Positions 48,101 through 59,838 of a stretch of DNA of 64,000 nt are shown one piece after another. The translations under genes were made by a program, and so were the position numbers. The notes below the pieces were generated by a model. That model was given only the letters and a program-made list of their open reading frames with translations, was not told the origin of the DNA and did no database searches. Source of the DNA: Smittia aterrima (lineage: Eukaryota > Arthropoda > Insecta > Diptera > Chironomidae); contig CP093829.1 in NCBI GenBank assembly GCA_033063855.1, positions 16,461,537 through 16,525,536 of the forward strand, given 5' to 3'. The number at the start of each line of letters is the position of its first letter. Position 1 is the stretch's first letter.

Positions 48101-50755
48101 GAGAGAACGAGAGAGAGACTTTGACACAATTCGCCGTCCCCCTAATTGACGGTTGATGTTCTTTCCTTTTTGGATAATAATTTTCTTGCGTTCCTCTTAT
48201 CATAAAGTATAAAAGTTTATTTCATTCTCCTCCTTCATTCACGGAAAAATCTGAATAAATAAAAGCTCTTCGTGATGTAGTCACTTTCCTCGAAGCACGA
48301 ACTGAATATTCCACTAAAAATATCTACGACAGCAGCGTCGTTATTCATATCCATACACATGAACATCAGACCCGACAATAAATTTTATTGATCCTCGTGA
48401 AAGTAACAACGATAAATTTTTTATATATTTTAATGCCGCAAAATGTTTTTTGCTTTTTATTCTGTCGTACCTTGCATGTTGTGGCCCCACATTGCCAGTA
48501 TCGTGCGCCGAACTTGCTGAGATTTGAGAGTCGGCAATTGCACCTGACTCCATTCCAAGAGCGCTCTTACATTTGCCTACGAAAGGAGAAGAAAGAAAAT
48601 GTAAAATTTATTAATTAAATGCTAATCAGTTGAAGGAAAACTTAATCGCCGGCAGAATTAATTTCGTAATGACGAAGGGGACAGCGTTTTATGTTTAGGA
48701 TTTACCAGGAGTTGCCGAGAGTTTTACTAACAAGTTGTAAATAATACTTTCATGAGGCTCTCAATTTGCAAAGCAGAAAGAGACACGGGAGCTCTTTATG
48801 GCAAATAATTTTCATTAATAGGATTAAAGCGTTTATGGAATGAAAGCCGAGCACAAAGTTGCATAAGTTTTAATCCATCATTCATAATTCTGTTTCCTGT
48901 GCGCGCGAATCTTTTATGAGTGTTTCAACTCATTATTTTATGAGCGCTTCGACGACGACAACGACAAAAAAGAGTTCTTGCAATATGCACAGTTGAAGGA
49001 GGAAGCCGTAAAAAGTTGTAATCCTCTTAGGTCGACGACGACGAGAGAGAGAATCGTGTGAGGCGTAAAAATGTTGAGCTCGTCGGCAAACTTAATGTCC
49101 ATGGAAATGGGAAGCGAGTAACAAGGCATATTGTTTAACCCTTCGTGCCATTGTTCGAATCGCTCATTGTGTTTCACCTCAGCCTATTTGAAAATTGCCA
49201 GTGCTCCAAACGAACGAACGAACGATCGGGAGAGAGTTTGAGGGAAAAGTAAAAAGCGAATTTATGAATAATTCATCTCTTGAAGTTCACCTAAAAGTTC
49301 TCTTTCTCTCCGCCTGCTCGCCTTGTCATTAGCATTTTCAGTAATCAAGGTAGTAATTTATATTTCGGAATGAAATTTTAATAGGCTCGCTCGAGTTGAC
49401 GACTGCGATTTACACCATTCAACAATCAACGCCTTTCAAACGAACTCCGACATTCGCATTTCAGCTTAGTTAAACATTTTTTTTTTCATTTGCTGATATG
49501 ATGATTAGAAGGCAAACATTGTCGAATATGCGAGCTCGGCTTTATGGCGCTGTCGAGGGAATCGAGGGCAGGTAATGTTATGAACATTCATGAATTCATT
49601 TAACTCGACAAAGTGAAAAATCAATTGAAAACTTTTGCGAAATGAAACATCCTGTGTAACTTAAGTTTCTTGCTTGTAACGAATTTGCATCCAATTAATT
49701 TTTTAAAGAGCTTGCGTGACACCCCACTAAGCGTGTTGCCTGCTTCTCGAAAACGAATACTTTGCACTTTGTAGCGAATCTGCGGTTTCCGCTTTGCATT
49801 GGTTCTGCTTTTAATTCGGGATGCCAAACACAACAGAAAATTGAAATGATGAGAAATGCTGAAGAGATAAACGCGTTAACCGAGCGCTTACATTGCCAGT
49901 TCAACTGTTAGCAGTATGTGGCTAATTAAAAAAACATTTGTAAAATGAGATTTTAGCCTCGGAGTGAAGTTTTTCATTTCCAACTCTTCGCGTCTGCAAT
50001 TATGAGAGGCCGTGTGTGTTCACATGATCAGAGAACATGCATTTTTAAATTAACGAACGCGGATTCCAATTAAGCTGTGACTGCGCTCGTATTTGATTTA
50101 GAGTTAAGCCGGAAATATTTGTCACAATTAAAGCTGCAACGAATCAAAGTTCTTTGATCGCTAAATTTAAATTTAGACTCTCAATGGCGCTCGATATGGT
50201 CGCAAACTTTTCGTGAACGAAAAAGCAAAGGAGAAACTAACAACGTGAATTCCCTTTAAGTTTATGAGAGAGAAAAAAAATCAGCACAAAGTAGAATTGA
50301 TAATAAAGCAACACATCATTAATATCAATAGCAGCTCGAGTCGTGACAGCATAAAATTTTTCAATAAAATTCTCTCCGGTGCCTTGTGTGCAACAATGAT
50401 CTCATTTTACTAGGCACTTCATTATCATTTTCGCTTCTTTCCCTCTCACTCACTCGCTTTCAAGCGATAATGGAAAGATTGCTGTTGATTACATTCGATT
50501 TTCTCATCGAAAGTCTGACCATTGATTACAAATTCCACTTTATTTATTTATTGTGTGGCTCTTGTCGAGATGAGAGAGAGACTGGCACGATGAAGCAGAA
50601 GAAGGAAGAAAGCTAAATGAAAAATGATGGAAACGTTACTCACCTAATTCTAATGAAGTAACAAACTGTTGGCCGGTGAATGCTAGAAGAATGAATAGGA
50701 GAATGTGCATGCTGTGGCTGCACGATCTGTTCGACGATATCCGATTAGATGCCAT
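23994..50755 (-). CDS. Ddr: Discoidin domain receptor, complete 15-exon coding sequence (980 aa), pseudokinase-like
   Basis: DDRs are single-pass receptors that in other animals bind collagen through a discoidin domain and signal through an intracellular kinase domain. I joined 15 exons by GT-AG sites; phases agree throughout and give 2943 nt with stop. The order is signal peptide (about 1-35), discoidin domain (Cys40-Cys197, with LGMESG and RTVCLRAELIGC), discoidin-like domain (about 201-376), stalk with NFT sequon, membrane helix (437-460), cytoplasmic juxtamembrane region (461-683) and kinase domain (684-971). The kinase has a Gly-rich loop (GCGMFG, 696-701) and intact HRDLAARN (820-827), PIRWMAWE and SDVW. 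However, the VAVK lysine is Ser719, the helix-C Glu aligns with Lys736, and DFG reads ALG (840-842). Phosphotransfer is therefore doubtful, and it probably works as a scaffold or by partnering. Introns range from 69 to 6718 bp. A 5' UTR exon probably lies in the 50756-50960 region. Confidence 0.95.
24150..25358. other. Ddr intron 14
   Basis: 1209 bp between the last two coding exons. Nothing recognisable inside. Confidence 0.8.
25359..25508 (-). CDS. Ddr: Ddr coding exon 14: kinase C-lobe
   Basis: Encodes residues 880-929: GKFTSKSDVWMYGVLLWEIL, then REQPFENLTDEKVIENIGH. This is a close match to the DDR C-lobe. Phase 0 at both ends. Confidence 0.96.
25746..25905 (-). CDS. Ddr: Ddr coding exon 13: activation segment with DFG lost
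   Basis: Encodes residues 827-879. After VKIC the expected DFG is ALG, with Ala840 codon GCC at plus positions 25863-25865. The activation loop SYPADYCHLEG has one tyrosine where mammalian DDRs have a YY pair. The end, PMPIRWMAWESVLM, is conserved. Phase 2 in and phase 0 out, joining exons 12 and 14 cleanly. Confidence 0.94.
25906..32623. other. Ddr intron 12, 6.7 kb
   Basis: The largest intron, splitting the catalytic-loop codon Arg826. It contains several open frames on both strands (for example 31248-31748 and 31754-32164, plus strand). They are low-complexity, lysine/phenylalanine-rich and show no domain. I see no nested gene, tRNA or transposon ORF. Confidence 0.6.
32624..32716 (-). CDS. 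Ddr: Ddr coding exon 12: catalytic loop
   Basis: Encodes residues 795-826, including QIASGMKYLEQMSFVHRDLAA. The receptor-tyrosine-kinase form of the catalytic loop is intact, with Asp822. The exon stops inside the Arg826 codon, just before Asn827. Confidence 0.94.
32782..32796. repeat. (GAC)5 microsatellite
   Basis: Five perfect GAC units in Ddr intron 11. Confidence 0.85.
32891..33139 (-). CDS. Ddr: Ddr coding exon 11: kinase N-lobe with catalytic lysine replaced
   Basis: Encodes residues 713-794, aligning with DDR N-lobes (LVAV-LRP, LLGACLKDEPICIVLDY, DLNQFLQEH). The position of the ATP-anchoring lysine in VAVK is Ser719, codon TCG, at plus positions 33118-33120. The helix-C glutamate position is Lys736. 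Frame and splice sites are clean, so the change is not caused by a misjoined exon. Confidence 0.94.
33209..33716 (-). CDS. Ddr: Ddr coding exon 10: juxtamembrane linker and kinase Gly-rich loop
   Basis: Encodes residues 543-712. It opens DVPDIVCQDYAVP, then a proline-rich stretch (PKPPKVPPPPGP) followed by KYY, then an Asn/Ser-rich linker. It ends with FPRDKLVIVEKLGCGMFGEL, the kinase N-lobe start with its Gly-rich loop. Ends in phase 2 with donor GTAAGT. Confidence 0.95.
33717..36178. other. Ddr intron 9
   Basis: 2462 bp with no recognisable feature. Open frames such as 33984-34406 (minus) show no protein-like conservation signal and no splice role in Ddr, whose phase is closed without them. 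Confidence 0.65.
36179..36538 (-). CDS. Ddr: Ddr coding exon 9: transmembrane helix and inner juxtamembrane
   Basis: Encodes the single membrane helix (residues 437-460, beginning IISVVITALAII) followed by a positive stop-transfer segment SKNKRTR. It then encodes the cytoplasmic segment with SSLYHEPFNVNMY and TPDYT. These tyrosines are candidates for phosphorylation by other kinases. Confidence 0.95.
37212..37349 (-). CDS. Ddr: Ddr coding exon 8: extracellular stalk
   Basis: Encodes residues 377-422, a hydrophilic stalk next to the membrane with an NFT sequon and many charged residues (KKGDRNRN). Stalks of this kind diverge fast, so support comes from correct phase at both ends and splice sites rather than similarity. 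Confidence 0.85.
37350..39958. other. Ddr intron 7
   Basis: 2609 bp of AT-rich DNA; nothing recognisable. Confidence 0.65.
39959..40166 (-). CDS. Ddr: Ddr coding exon 7: end of discoidin-like domain
   Basis: Encodes residues 308-376, including KVYFSIGG, HHRVGRYVQLQLYFASKWIM and SEVSF, the typical last strands of the discoidin-like domain. Ends in phase 1 with donor GTACGT. Confidence 0.95.
41129..41268 (-). CDS. Ddr: Ddr coding exon 6: discoidin-like domain
   Basis: Encodes GFEWVGWSND, VELTFQFD and NFSAMVLHTNN, matching the DDR second extracellular domain. NFS is a potential N-glycosylation sequon. Ends in phase 0 with donor GTGAGT. Confidence 0.95.
41269..43612. other. Ddr intron 5
   Basis: 2344 bp of AT-rich DNA; nothing recognisable. 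The open frame at 41388-41786 (plus) looks like chance. Confidence 0.65.
43613..43792 (-). CDS. Ddr: Ddr coding exon 5: start of discoidin-like domain
   Basis: Encodes residues 201-260 with the DDR signatures SYVIPKG, TYDG and VGGLGQLVDG. Phase 1 at both ends; acceptor TTCGCAG, donor GTAAGA. Confidence 0.95.
44699..44846 (-). CDS. Ddr: Ddr coding exon 4: end of discoidin domain
   Basis: Encodes residues 152-200, including VRIYPYSQYDRTVCLRAELI and the closing Cys197 followed by IW. It is a clear family hallmark. Ends in phase 1 with donor GTGAGC. Confidence 0.95.
45104..45338 (-). CDS. Ddr: Ddr coding exon 3: discoidin domain core
   Basis: Encodes the segments GGAWCPK, EYLQIDL, TSIKTQGR, YVVEYWR and WKRWKN. 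These correspond to the DDR discoidin strands and loops that form the collagen-binding face in characterised members. Ends in phase 0 with donor GTAAGA. Confidence 0.95.
45339..48470. other. Ddr intron 2
   Basis: 3132 bp of AT-rich DNA between the two first discoidin exons; nothing recognisable. Confidence 0.65.
48471..48576 (-). CDS. Ddr: Ddr coding exon 2: start of discoidin domain
   Basis: Encodes GKCKSALGMESGAIADSQIS and onward, matching the DDR-family opening C-x-x-x-LGMESG-x-I-x-DS-x-I-SASS. Cys40 should pair with Cys197 to close the domain. Acceptor CGTAG, donor GTACGA, phase 1 to phase 2. Confidence 0.92.
48577..50643. other. Ddr intron 1 (between coding exons 1 and 2)
   Basis: 2067 bp. 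Contains a short (AACG)4 run at 49209-49224; nothing else recognisable. Confidence 0.65.
49209..49224. repeat. (AACG)4 microsatellite
   Basis: Four perfect tetranucleotide units in Ddr intron 1. Confidence 0.85.
50644..50755 (-). CDS. Ddr: Ddr coding exon 1: start codon and signal peptide
   Basis: Starts MASNRISSNRSCSHSMHILL and continues with a hydrophobic stretch (ILLFILLAFTG), a good secretion signal. It may begin at Met1 or Met16; Met16 would give a more compact signal. Ends in phase 1 with donor GTGAGT. Confidence 0.88.
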
Positions 50756-50960
50756 TCTTCTCGACACAACGTTGCTAAAGTGATTTAAATTACAAAATAA
50801 AATCTTCGATATGTTCCGAGAAGTTCAGCTGATGATGCTCTAAATTCACACGACGACGAGTCATCTGCTGCGAGAATCCATTTGCGTACAAGAAATGTTT
50901 TCGTTCTCGTGTTTGCTTTATGCTGCAAGATGAGTTATAGTCTCGCAAATGTCCGTAGAT
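50756..50960 (-). other. Candidate 5' UTR part of Ddr exon 1
   Basis: On the minus strand a pyrimidine-rich stretch ends in CTTACATTTTCAG at 50973-50961. This would make an exon from 50960 into the start codon, with 205 nt of leader. A weaker alternative acceptor (CACTTTAG) lies about 20 nt before the ATG. Either would mean that the promoter and first exon lie further right, inside or beyond this window. Confidence 0.35.
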
Positions 50961-53900
50961 CTGAAAATGTAAGAAAGCGAAACATTAATTAGAATTTAAG
51001 TTGAAAGTCTTGTTAAACATTTTCCCAAAAACTTTGCTCATAAAATCAACACACACACTCACTCTCATGTGATAAATGAAAACCTTCTCTCTCACTCTCT
51101 TTCTCATTTCCCAAAGACTTCAAGATGCTAAATGTCTCCAGAAGGATGTCAGCTAACGCAAATATTCTCGTGAGACGATAGAAACTTGTAGCAGTTTCGT
51201 TTGAGTCGAGTAAACATCGTCGTCAGGCTGAAACTTCCTTCGAAGCATTGCAGTCGTAAAGGGAAAACTTTTCTCCTCACTCGAAATGGCTTTTTTATAT
51301 TAATTAGATTCATTTCATTCGCTCGCGATATGATGGAAGTAAAGAAATGTTTCCATCGTCTTATGAACAAAGTTGTTTTACACGAATCTCGCTCCGCAAG
51401 TTCCTTCTTGCTCGGTGTGCGTTTGTAATGTATTTAAATATAAAACTTGCAAATGTGGTTTCGTTTAATGGGAAAAATTTTATTTGCTCGTCAGGCACAC
51501 ACGGAGAAGTTTTCAGCCCGAACAAGAAGACAAAATCTACACAAATGAGCTCGTTTCAAATTAAAATTCATGTCTCAAATGTTAAATTTTCCAAGCAACA
51601 CGCGAGCGATGAACACACAAATAAATTTTAATTAACATCTGAAGACGTAAAACTGCGGCACAAAGCTTGCTCGTCATACTTGTCGCTTCACTTTTCGGGA
51701 GGAATCTTCTACCACCAACCCCAAACAGAAATCACAACACGCTGTGTTGTTACGCAGCACTTTTTGTCGTCGAAGCGTGAAGAAAAGTTTTCGGATTCTC
51801 CCCTCAGCGCCTCGTCGTCAACTTGATAACATTTATTAGAGCAAAAAAGTGAGAGAAACTTTCTTCCCGATGGCTTCAATCTTGTTAGTTAATTTAATTT
51901 GCTACGGCAAACATAATTGACATTCACGGCAAATTAGTTTCGCACGTAAGCGCGTTGAAGTGAGAAGTAAGAGCATCAGATTGAAACAGGATGCGATGTG
52001 AGTCGTCGTGGCTTGCCGAAAGTATCAGTTTCAAGAGACTTTTTTTTGTTGCATCTCTAATCGTCTGCGGAGTTAAAAAACAAACAGTAGTTCCAGCGAT
52101 TAATATTTCATGGTAAAATTCCAGTATAATTAACATAACGACGACATGTGTGATATGTCAAGAGAGAAGAAGAAGATCTCATAATTGAATAAATATGCAG
52201 CAGCTCTCACTTTGTTGTCGACGAGCCATTGACGATGTGCATATGACGACGGTAAGCAAAAAATATCAGAAATGTTACTTTGTTTAGAAAGAAGGAATGT
52301 CATTCTTGATTGAGTAAATATTTGCTTGACATAATGTAAACAACTTTGTCGCTATTCGTGGAAGCGGGAGAGAAAGATTATTCCCAGCAATTTCATTATC
52401 GATTCACATTGTTCGTTTGAGTGTTGATTTTAAAGATAAAAACTCTTCGTGTAGTCACTCTCGAAGGTCGAAGAGATACAATTGACTTATTCATCTTTGC
52501 TGCAGTGAAGAGTCTTCATCGTTTCAATTCTATGTAAGAGCTTAAGTTTCGTGGATGAAGGAGGAAGACAAGTTGAACGACTCTTCAATCGATTCCATCG
52601 AAAGTCTTCTCGTTTTCTTCAAGATTCGTGTGAATTATGTCGATTCCTATAATTTTTACTCATGTTTCTTTAATTAAATGGAAATCCTCAGTCGTCCCAA
52701 ACGAATTTGGTCTTTCACAACGAAACAAAGAAAGATTCGAGATTAATAGACATAAACCTTCCCTGACAATTCTCAAGCGTATGCTAATTAGACACAACAT
52801 TTTGATTTAATGAGATGATTTCGAGAGGTACCGTTGCATGTGTGTGTTTGTTGTCGCTGCTGAAGCCAATTAAACGCTGCCAGACATTGATTAAGAGATG
52901 CGCTCACCTTAATGCGTAGCGGACAGCGGAAAATTATTCATAAATAGTGACTTTATGATTTCATTACGAATGAGATAAACGTCGCTTGAAAGGAATTCTC
53001 GCTGCTTTTGCTGATGCTGATGAATCGGATAAAAATATGAAAAATTTCCCGAATGAATGCTGAGCGCATATTAATTTCGTTATTCTGCATTCGACTGAGG
53101 TTTCACCAGAAGAGAGATGAAAAAAAATTCGTCAAAACTGCTTCACATCAGATTTCCACAATCGAAATAATTTAATTTTCTCTGCTCTCGATTTTTTCTG
53201 CTTGTCGAATCGGATTTCAGAATTTTTCCTCGTATAAACGAGAATTAATTCGAGGATGATTTTTTAATTGAACAGATTTTTTTCTGCTTTGAACGAACGT
53301 GAATAAAATCCCGAGAATTATTAATTGAATGCTTTTGATCGAGCGGATTCTTATTCGTTAGTCGAGCTCTTAATCGCACTATGTAGTTTGAAGAGATTAA
53401 AGCGCATGCTACGGGCTCTCAATTAGCCAGACGAGTGGGCTGCGGTATAGTCAATTATCCCAACGGTAATGAAACCCAAAATGTTATTTGCTTAATCCAT
53501 CAATTGTGTCCGTCAAAAATGCATGAAATCCTTAATTAGCGACATCCACTCGATGTCGAATTGCAAATTGAAATCAACTTCAAACATAACTCTCGATAAA
53601 ATGAATGTACATATTACCCTCGTCAATGAATTCTCGGAACGAATTGTTATCAGCTTTTATATAATCAGAATATTTATTTAATTATCAATTTGAAAAGAGA
53701 GAAGAAAGCAAATGAGTCGAGAACTCTCGAGTCGTTTTGTGTTTCAACGTCCATAAACTACGAATTAATCTTTTAGAAGTCGCCGCTCTAACAACAAAGA
53801 AGAAGACGACAAACGGAACCAACACACCAAACATGACCAAACCTCCGTAAATCTCAGCAAGTGTGTTGATGTCATCGAACAAGCGAGTGAACACAAAAAT

Positions 53901-56900
53901 TCCTTTAATCTCATCGAAGAATTGTTTTTCTTCTGTCGAAATAAATTTAATTCCAAGTGTGAATGGCACATGATGCGAGAGGGAATCAGTGTGAAAGTCA
54001 AGAGAAGTGTTTGCCTTTGAAATGGTAAGATGAACGAAATTGAATTGTGGGTGTTCATTTATCCCTCCTCGATTGTCTTCTTCACTCAGCAACAACAACG
54101 TCGAGAAGAATTGCTGGAATTTTTCGAATTTCATTTCGAAGACGTTAGAACAACCATAATTACGTAACATCACTTGACTTGCGGTGAATGAGAAATGTCG
54201 GAGGAGTTAGAAACGACGAGATAAACATCATCGAGTGAGCTGAAGACCTTAACGCTATAGTCTTATTTCCGCTGTCGTTCAAGGTATCAAGTCGTTACAA
54301 TAAACATCTCTCATAACGAGGAAAATCGCTTCATAACAACGGAGACGAGACAACAAGCTCGCACTTCACTCTCTTGTGGATAACAACACATGAAATTCAA
54401 TAAATTATGCTATGACAACATTAAGAGATAAAATTTGTTTCGTTCTTTAATTCCATTTGACATTCAGCACACCTGTTCTCCCTTCATGGAGAAAGAAGAG
54501 TCGAGTCGGCTGCTGCTGCCACCGTCGACAAATTTGAAACTTTTCTTTTTCTCCAGCCGAGTATTCCGAGTATGTCGAGAAGTTATGGAGGCAGCGCTCA
54601 ATACGATAACGTTGTTTAAGTTCATAAATTGTCGTGGCTTCTTGCATTCTTCGTTCACGGAGCAGAGCAGAGGAGAAGACATGCCAATAAGATTTCCGTG
54701 TGTCGTTCACATAAAAAACATCATTTAGAGCGTGTTTATGCTGTAAATAAATTGTTCTGAATGAACAGTTTACGATTTTACAAGCGATATTTGTCTAAAA
54801 ATAAATAATTAAAGCCGTGCATCGCTTGAATGGCAATTATCGGAACGAACTGCTAGTTGTGTGATTCTCCCGTACGTTTGTCACATAATCAAAGTCGAAG
54901 GCACAAAATAAATCAGCCGAGCCGAACTTAAAAAATAGTTTTCCTAAATAAACACATGGCGAAAGGCAGATGAACTTTAATTTATGGTCGTCGACGTGAA
55001 GGAAATTATGTTTGCGCTTCGTCTGGTGGGGAAGTTTCATGAAAACAAATCAAAAAGTTTGCTTAGAGGTTTGTGCGGGAATTACGTAGAAGGGAAGCTC
55101 GCAATGTTCATGTCTTCGTTCAAATATCAACTCTCTGACTATGCTCAAAATAAATTCTGATGCGTCCGCCAAAAACAAAACTCGAAAGTTTCTTCCTGCT
55201 CGAAATAGACAGACGCGAGAATTATGAACCAATAAAGATAAATTGAATGTAATTACATGTCGCATTGAATTGAATTTATGAAATGTTTTCTATTTTCGTG
55301 TAATTTCCGCTCGTTTACTTTGTAAATTGCGCTCATGAAGCCCCAAATGGAATCGATGTCACTTCCAATTTCCCTTTTGCTTCTTCGATTACTCGAATCG
55401 ACATTGATCATCGAAATGGAGACTTAATGCTTTCGTTTCTTTTATCGATCGTCGCATTCATAGTCCTGGCCATTATCCAGTCATTTTTCGTGATTAAGAG
55501 GATTGTCTAGCGCCGCTAGACTATCGATTTTCCCCTTTGCACCCTCAGACGCCAGCCCGTAATGGACTCTCGACCGTGTTTCAATAGAAACCGTATAAAA
55601 TTTTTTGTTCTTATGAAAAGGAAGCCTTTTGCTATTCAACGAGTGAGCTCACTCGTTCGCCTGCCAGGAAGACGAGTGGAAGGAGAAACTTATTATTCGC
55701 CATTAACAGTCTCGTTTAATTTCCTTCTTAGAAAGAAGCATTTAAAAAAGATTGCTCGTGTGATTTTCTCCTCACTATTCCATTTTTGGCATTCGCGCGA
55801 TCGATTTAATTTAATTGCAGCGAGAAATTCCAGCTCTCGACGGCGATAAAATGATTCATTCGTAATGAACTCTTGGTCTGCACAAACAAGAAACCAGCTC
55901 ACTCGTTCAGTTGAGATCGCGAGCCATATAATTTAATTTCAATTAAATGTTTCCAGCATGTGAAGAGAAGCAATAAATTGCGCAATGTTTTCAGTTTTTC
56001 GTGCCCGGGTCGCTGATTCTTATTCGCGAGATGTTCGAGTGAATATTTCAACGACGAACGACTTGAATCATCATTAAAAGAATGTTTATGTAGATTTATT
56101 ATGACCATAAACTTAATGAAGAAGGATTTTAGTGCTATCAATGATGCAGTTAATGATGTGCAGTTAAAATGTAAAGTTAATATTTCAATGCGACTCAAGA
56201 GTCAACGCAAGAGAGAAAATAAATTTTTAATCTTGATTATTGTCATTGGAAATTATAGGAGACGATGCGATTATTTATGGACTCGTCTATGGAGTCTTCA
56301 ATTAACTTTAATTTTTAACTATAACTTTGAGAGTCTCTCGTGAGTCGTGAGCCGAAGAGGCAGAGCTTTTGTGTCATTGTAAATTATTCATGCTAATAGG
56401 ATTCTGTCAGGTTTCGTTATAATTTTTATTCAATCGATGGAAGTCTCTGCGCTAGCTCGAAGCTTACCCCAAAAAAGGAAACAATCGATTATTTAAATGC
56501 GCCTTCATTGCAATCTCGATTTATCGCTAAATTTGCAATTGGCTTGCATCGCAATAAATTATTAGCAATTTTTTTAAAAGAGCATAATCTGCCAGCGACC
56601 GATTAAACGAGCCAACGGCTTATGGCCATTCGCTGTGTGTGAACTGTGAAGTTTTATTAGAAAGAAGGCGAAGCAATTTAAACATTTGATGCCTCGTCTG
56701 CCTTTGCTTTCTCTCTGTCTTCCTTTTGTTTGGAAGGGAAACGTTCATTAATAACGTCCCAGGCGATATTCATCATCCATGTTGACCTTGCGTTGTAGTT
56801 AAGGTTCAACACGATCAACAAATGACCAAGAGAGTCGACTTAATCTACGCACTTTCCCTCACAATGAAAGAAAGAAACATTAACCAGCAAAAGTTCAACT

Positions 56901-59822
56901 TTTTTTTCGTTTGCCATTCCCTCATCTCGCTCGGCAAATAATTTTTCTTGCCCTCGCTTGCTTTGTTGCTGTTAACGGGCGCAGACCGTGGCAATATGAG
57001 ATTGCGAATAACACCATCAATAATTTATATAAAAATTTCGATACGCTATAGAAATAAATAAGAAAGGAAAAATATTTTTCTCCTCGCAGCTCTCAAGCAC
57101 AAGAAGTAACAACATTTCTTTATTATTCAAAAAGGAAAAAGGTCATGAAAGGGTTTTTAATACAATTTCTTTACGTCGCACATTATATTTCATGCCGAAT
57201 ATTGAATTAAGCCGCTGCTTGATGCAGAAGACGAAGAACGAACGAGAAAGCGGAATGCAAACTCTTATGATATTCAAAAGCAATCTCCGATTAAGTCGGT
57301 CGACTAATAAGGCATTGACTGCGCGGGAATCAGCGAACGTAGCCCGTTCACATAAACTTCGATAAACAACTCATATTAGCGGCGGGAGTCCAAAAGCCAC
57401 AGCCAAATGAAAACATCGTTCTTCGTCTTCTTTAATTACGGTAATTAAATCAAATCTCATACCGATAGCTAATGATGAAGATAAAAGCGACGAGTTATTC
57501 ACAAAAACAAAAAAAACTTCTTCTTCTCTCTCTCTTGTCTTTATCTAACAGAATAAATAAAAGTTCGTAATCAGTTTAATCTCTTCCTATACTGCTGTTG
57601 CTGCTGGTGAGCCACTCTCGTTTGCTACGAAGAATGTTTGTTGTGTTTCGCATGCTTGTTGCCTAATTCAATTTATTTATGGAAATGTGATGCTCCATAC
57701 GTGTTCTGCTGCATCTTTTGGACTTTTGTCGATGTAATTACGGGATGATTATAAAATAAAAGGCAATGCTCGAGGAGAATGGAGACGGGGACACGATAAA
57801 TAAACTCGAAAGGTGTTTTTTATCGTCGAAGTCAGACCCGAACCGTTTTATTTTCTTGTAGTTTTCAAAAGCATTAATATGACATAAATTTATCATTTCA
57901 TCTAACACACCGAGAACGGTTTATGCTCGAGAAGAGAGCGGAGATGCATAAGAAGCTAATAAACTTCTTGTCGAAGAAGGAGAAGCGATGAGTTCCCCGC
58001 AGATTGTAAATACTGAATAAGATTTCAGGGTGGAACTGAACAGAGCAGAACCGAAGGCAGATACATCAGAAGATTAAACATGTCAGACGACGAACTGTTG
58101 TTATCGTAATTTGATATTTTCTTTATCAGAAGCAGCAGCAGCAAGCAAGGTGAGACGAAATCTCATTTTCCGTTAGTTAAGCAACGAACTTTAAGCTCAT
58201 TTATGCGATCGCTCGCTTAATTTTATTGCTGAAACGTGTCGATTCGATTTAAAGTCTTGAGTTTTCAATCTTTACGACAAACGACCACAAAATCTTAGCT
58301 CAGCTCTATAAAGGTGACGACAACGTTGCATTTAACTTAATGCTTGAATACATGATAAATCCAATTAAGCTAATTGCTTCAGATTACCGTCGAATCCTTC
58401 TTACCCTAAACACATTTAACACATTAAATTGCTTTCTATAAAACATGAATAGATGGAAAAGCAAGTGAGGCGTACTCGAGTCGATCGAAACTTTTCCTTC
58501 GTACATCGAATATCTCGATAACAAGGAAGAAAGAGTGAAAACTCTCTTGATGTTTACACGCGCATGGATGTCGTTCTGATCCATTTTTCGATTCGAGGCT
58601 TATGGAGGTAACGAGCACCTACAACATAATCCATGTTTCACAAGGAAGTTCAGATGAAGCTTCGTTGAGAAAGTTAATGTTTTCATTTTTTCCTCGCTCG
58701 CCGCTTTATGGATTCATTGAGAGACTCACGAAATGCGCTGCAGATTGGAAATGGGCGATAAACGAGGTGAGAAATAAAAGCAGAAAATTTTATTTCTTTT
58801 CACGTTTTTATGTTGCACTTTCATAGATGAATTGAATCTAGAGCGAATATTATTAAAGATTTAAGTTGAAATCATTGAGAGTTCATCATTTCCCTTTCTC
58901 TATGAACCTCGCTCTTGTTTGAATCGCGATGCCCACGTTCATAAACATTATTAAATTTATTTTCTTCTTCCTCAAAGACAACAAGATTCCGAACAATGTT
59001 CAAGAATTTCCGTCTCTAATGCACGAACAATGTCATGCACGAGCTACAAGCGAGAGAACTGTGAACATGTCTTGATTCCTGAAAGCTCAATTAATTGCAT
59101 TTGATAATTTAATTTGAGAGAGAGCCGCAAGAGTGTCAAATGTAATATCTAATGAAAGCCACACGATGTCCGAACAGTTTCCTGCTTGGAATTTTCATTA
59201 AAGTTCCATTGTCGACCGCTTTAAACTTTATGCTCCTGCTGTCACTTCATTCAAGCTCTGCGCTGTGGAGAAAAAGCTTGAGCTTTAAAGTGTGATTTAT
59301 TGGAAAATGTAAAATGTCAGAAAAACACGATGTTCAACCAGTCACAAAAGCGCCATTTGTTTCACAAAGTCATGACGGCAATGCCAAATGGAAAGCGGAC
59401 GAAGTTTTTTTTTTGTTATTTCGGGATACTTTGAGCAGTTGAATTGATGGGTTAGTGGAAACAAATGATGGCATAATTTAAACTTTGCACTTTCCATAAA
59501 TTTTTCTCGTCTTCCTTTATGTGTTTGTTCAAACGTAAGAAGATGGAAATCGGCAGACGTGAGAGGAAAAAAAGTTTTATTCTTCGCTTCTCCACTTTTT
59601 TTTTCTGTGGACGATAATGCATTGAGCATTAAACCAAACTTTAAAGGAAGAGAAATCGCTGCAATTTTTAATCCGAGGAGAATCAACATTATAACAATAA
59701 AGCGAGAGCTTTGCTGCACATTCAAATCGAAGAACGAATGAGAGGGAAAGATTAATTCTTATTCCATAGACATTTCTCTTCCTATCGACGAATGGCACAT
59801 CGTTAATTTAGTTCCATCTCTT

Positions 59823-59838
59823 CGTCGTCGTCGTCGTC
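59823..59838. repeat. (CGT)5 microsatellite
   Basis: Five perfect trinucleotide units in noncoding DNA upstream of Ddr. Confidence 0.85.
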
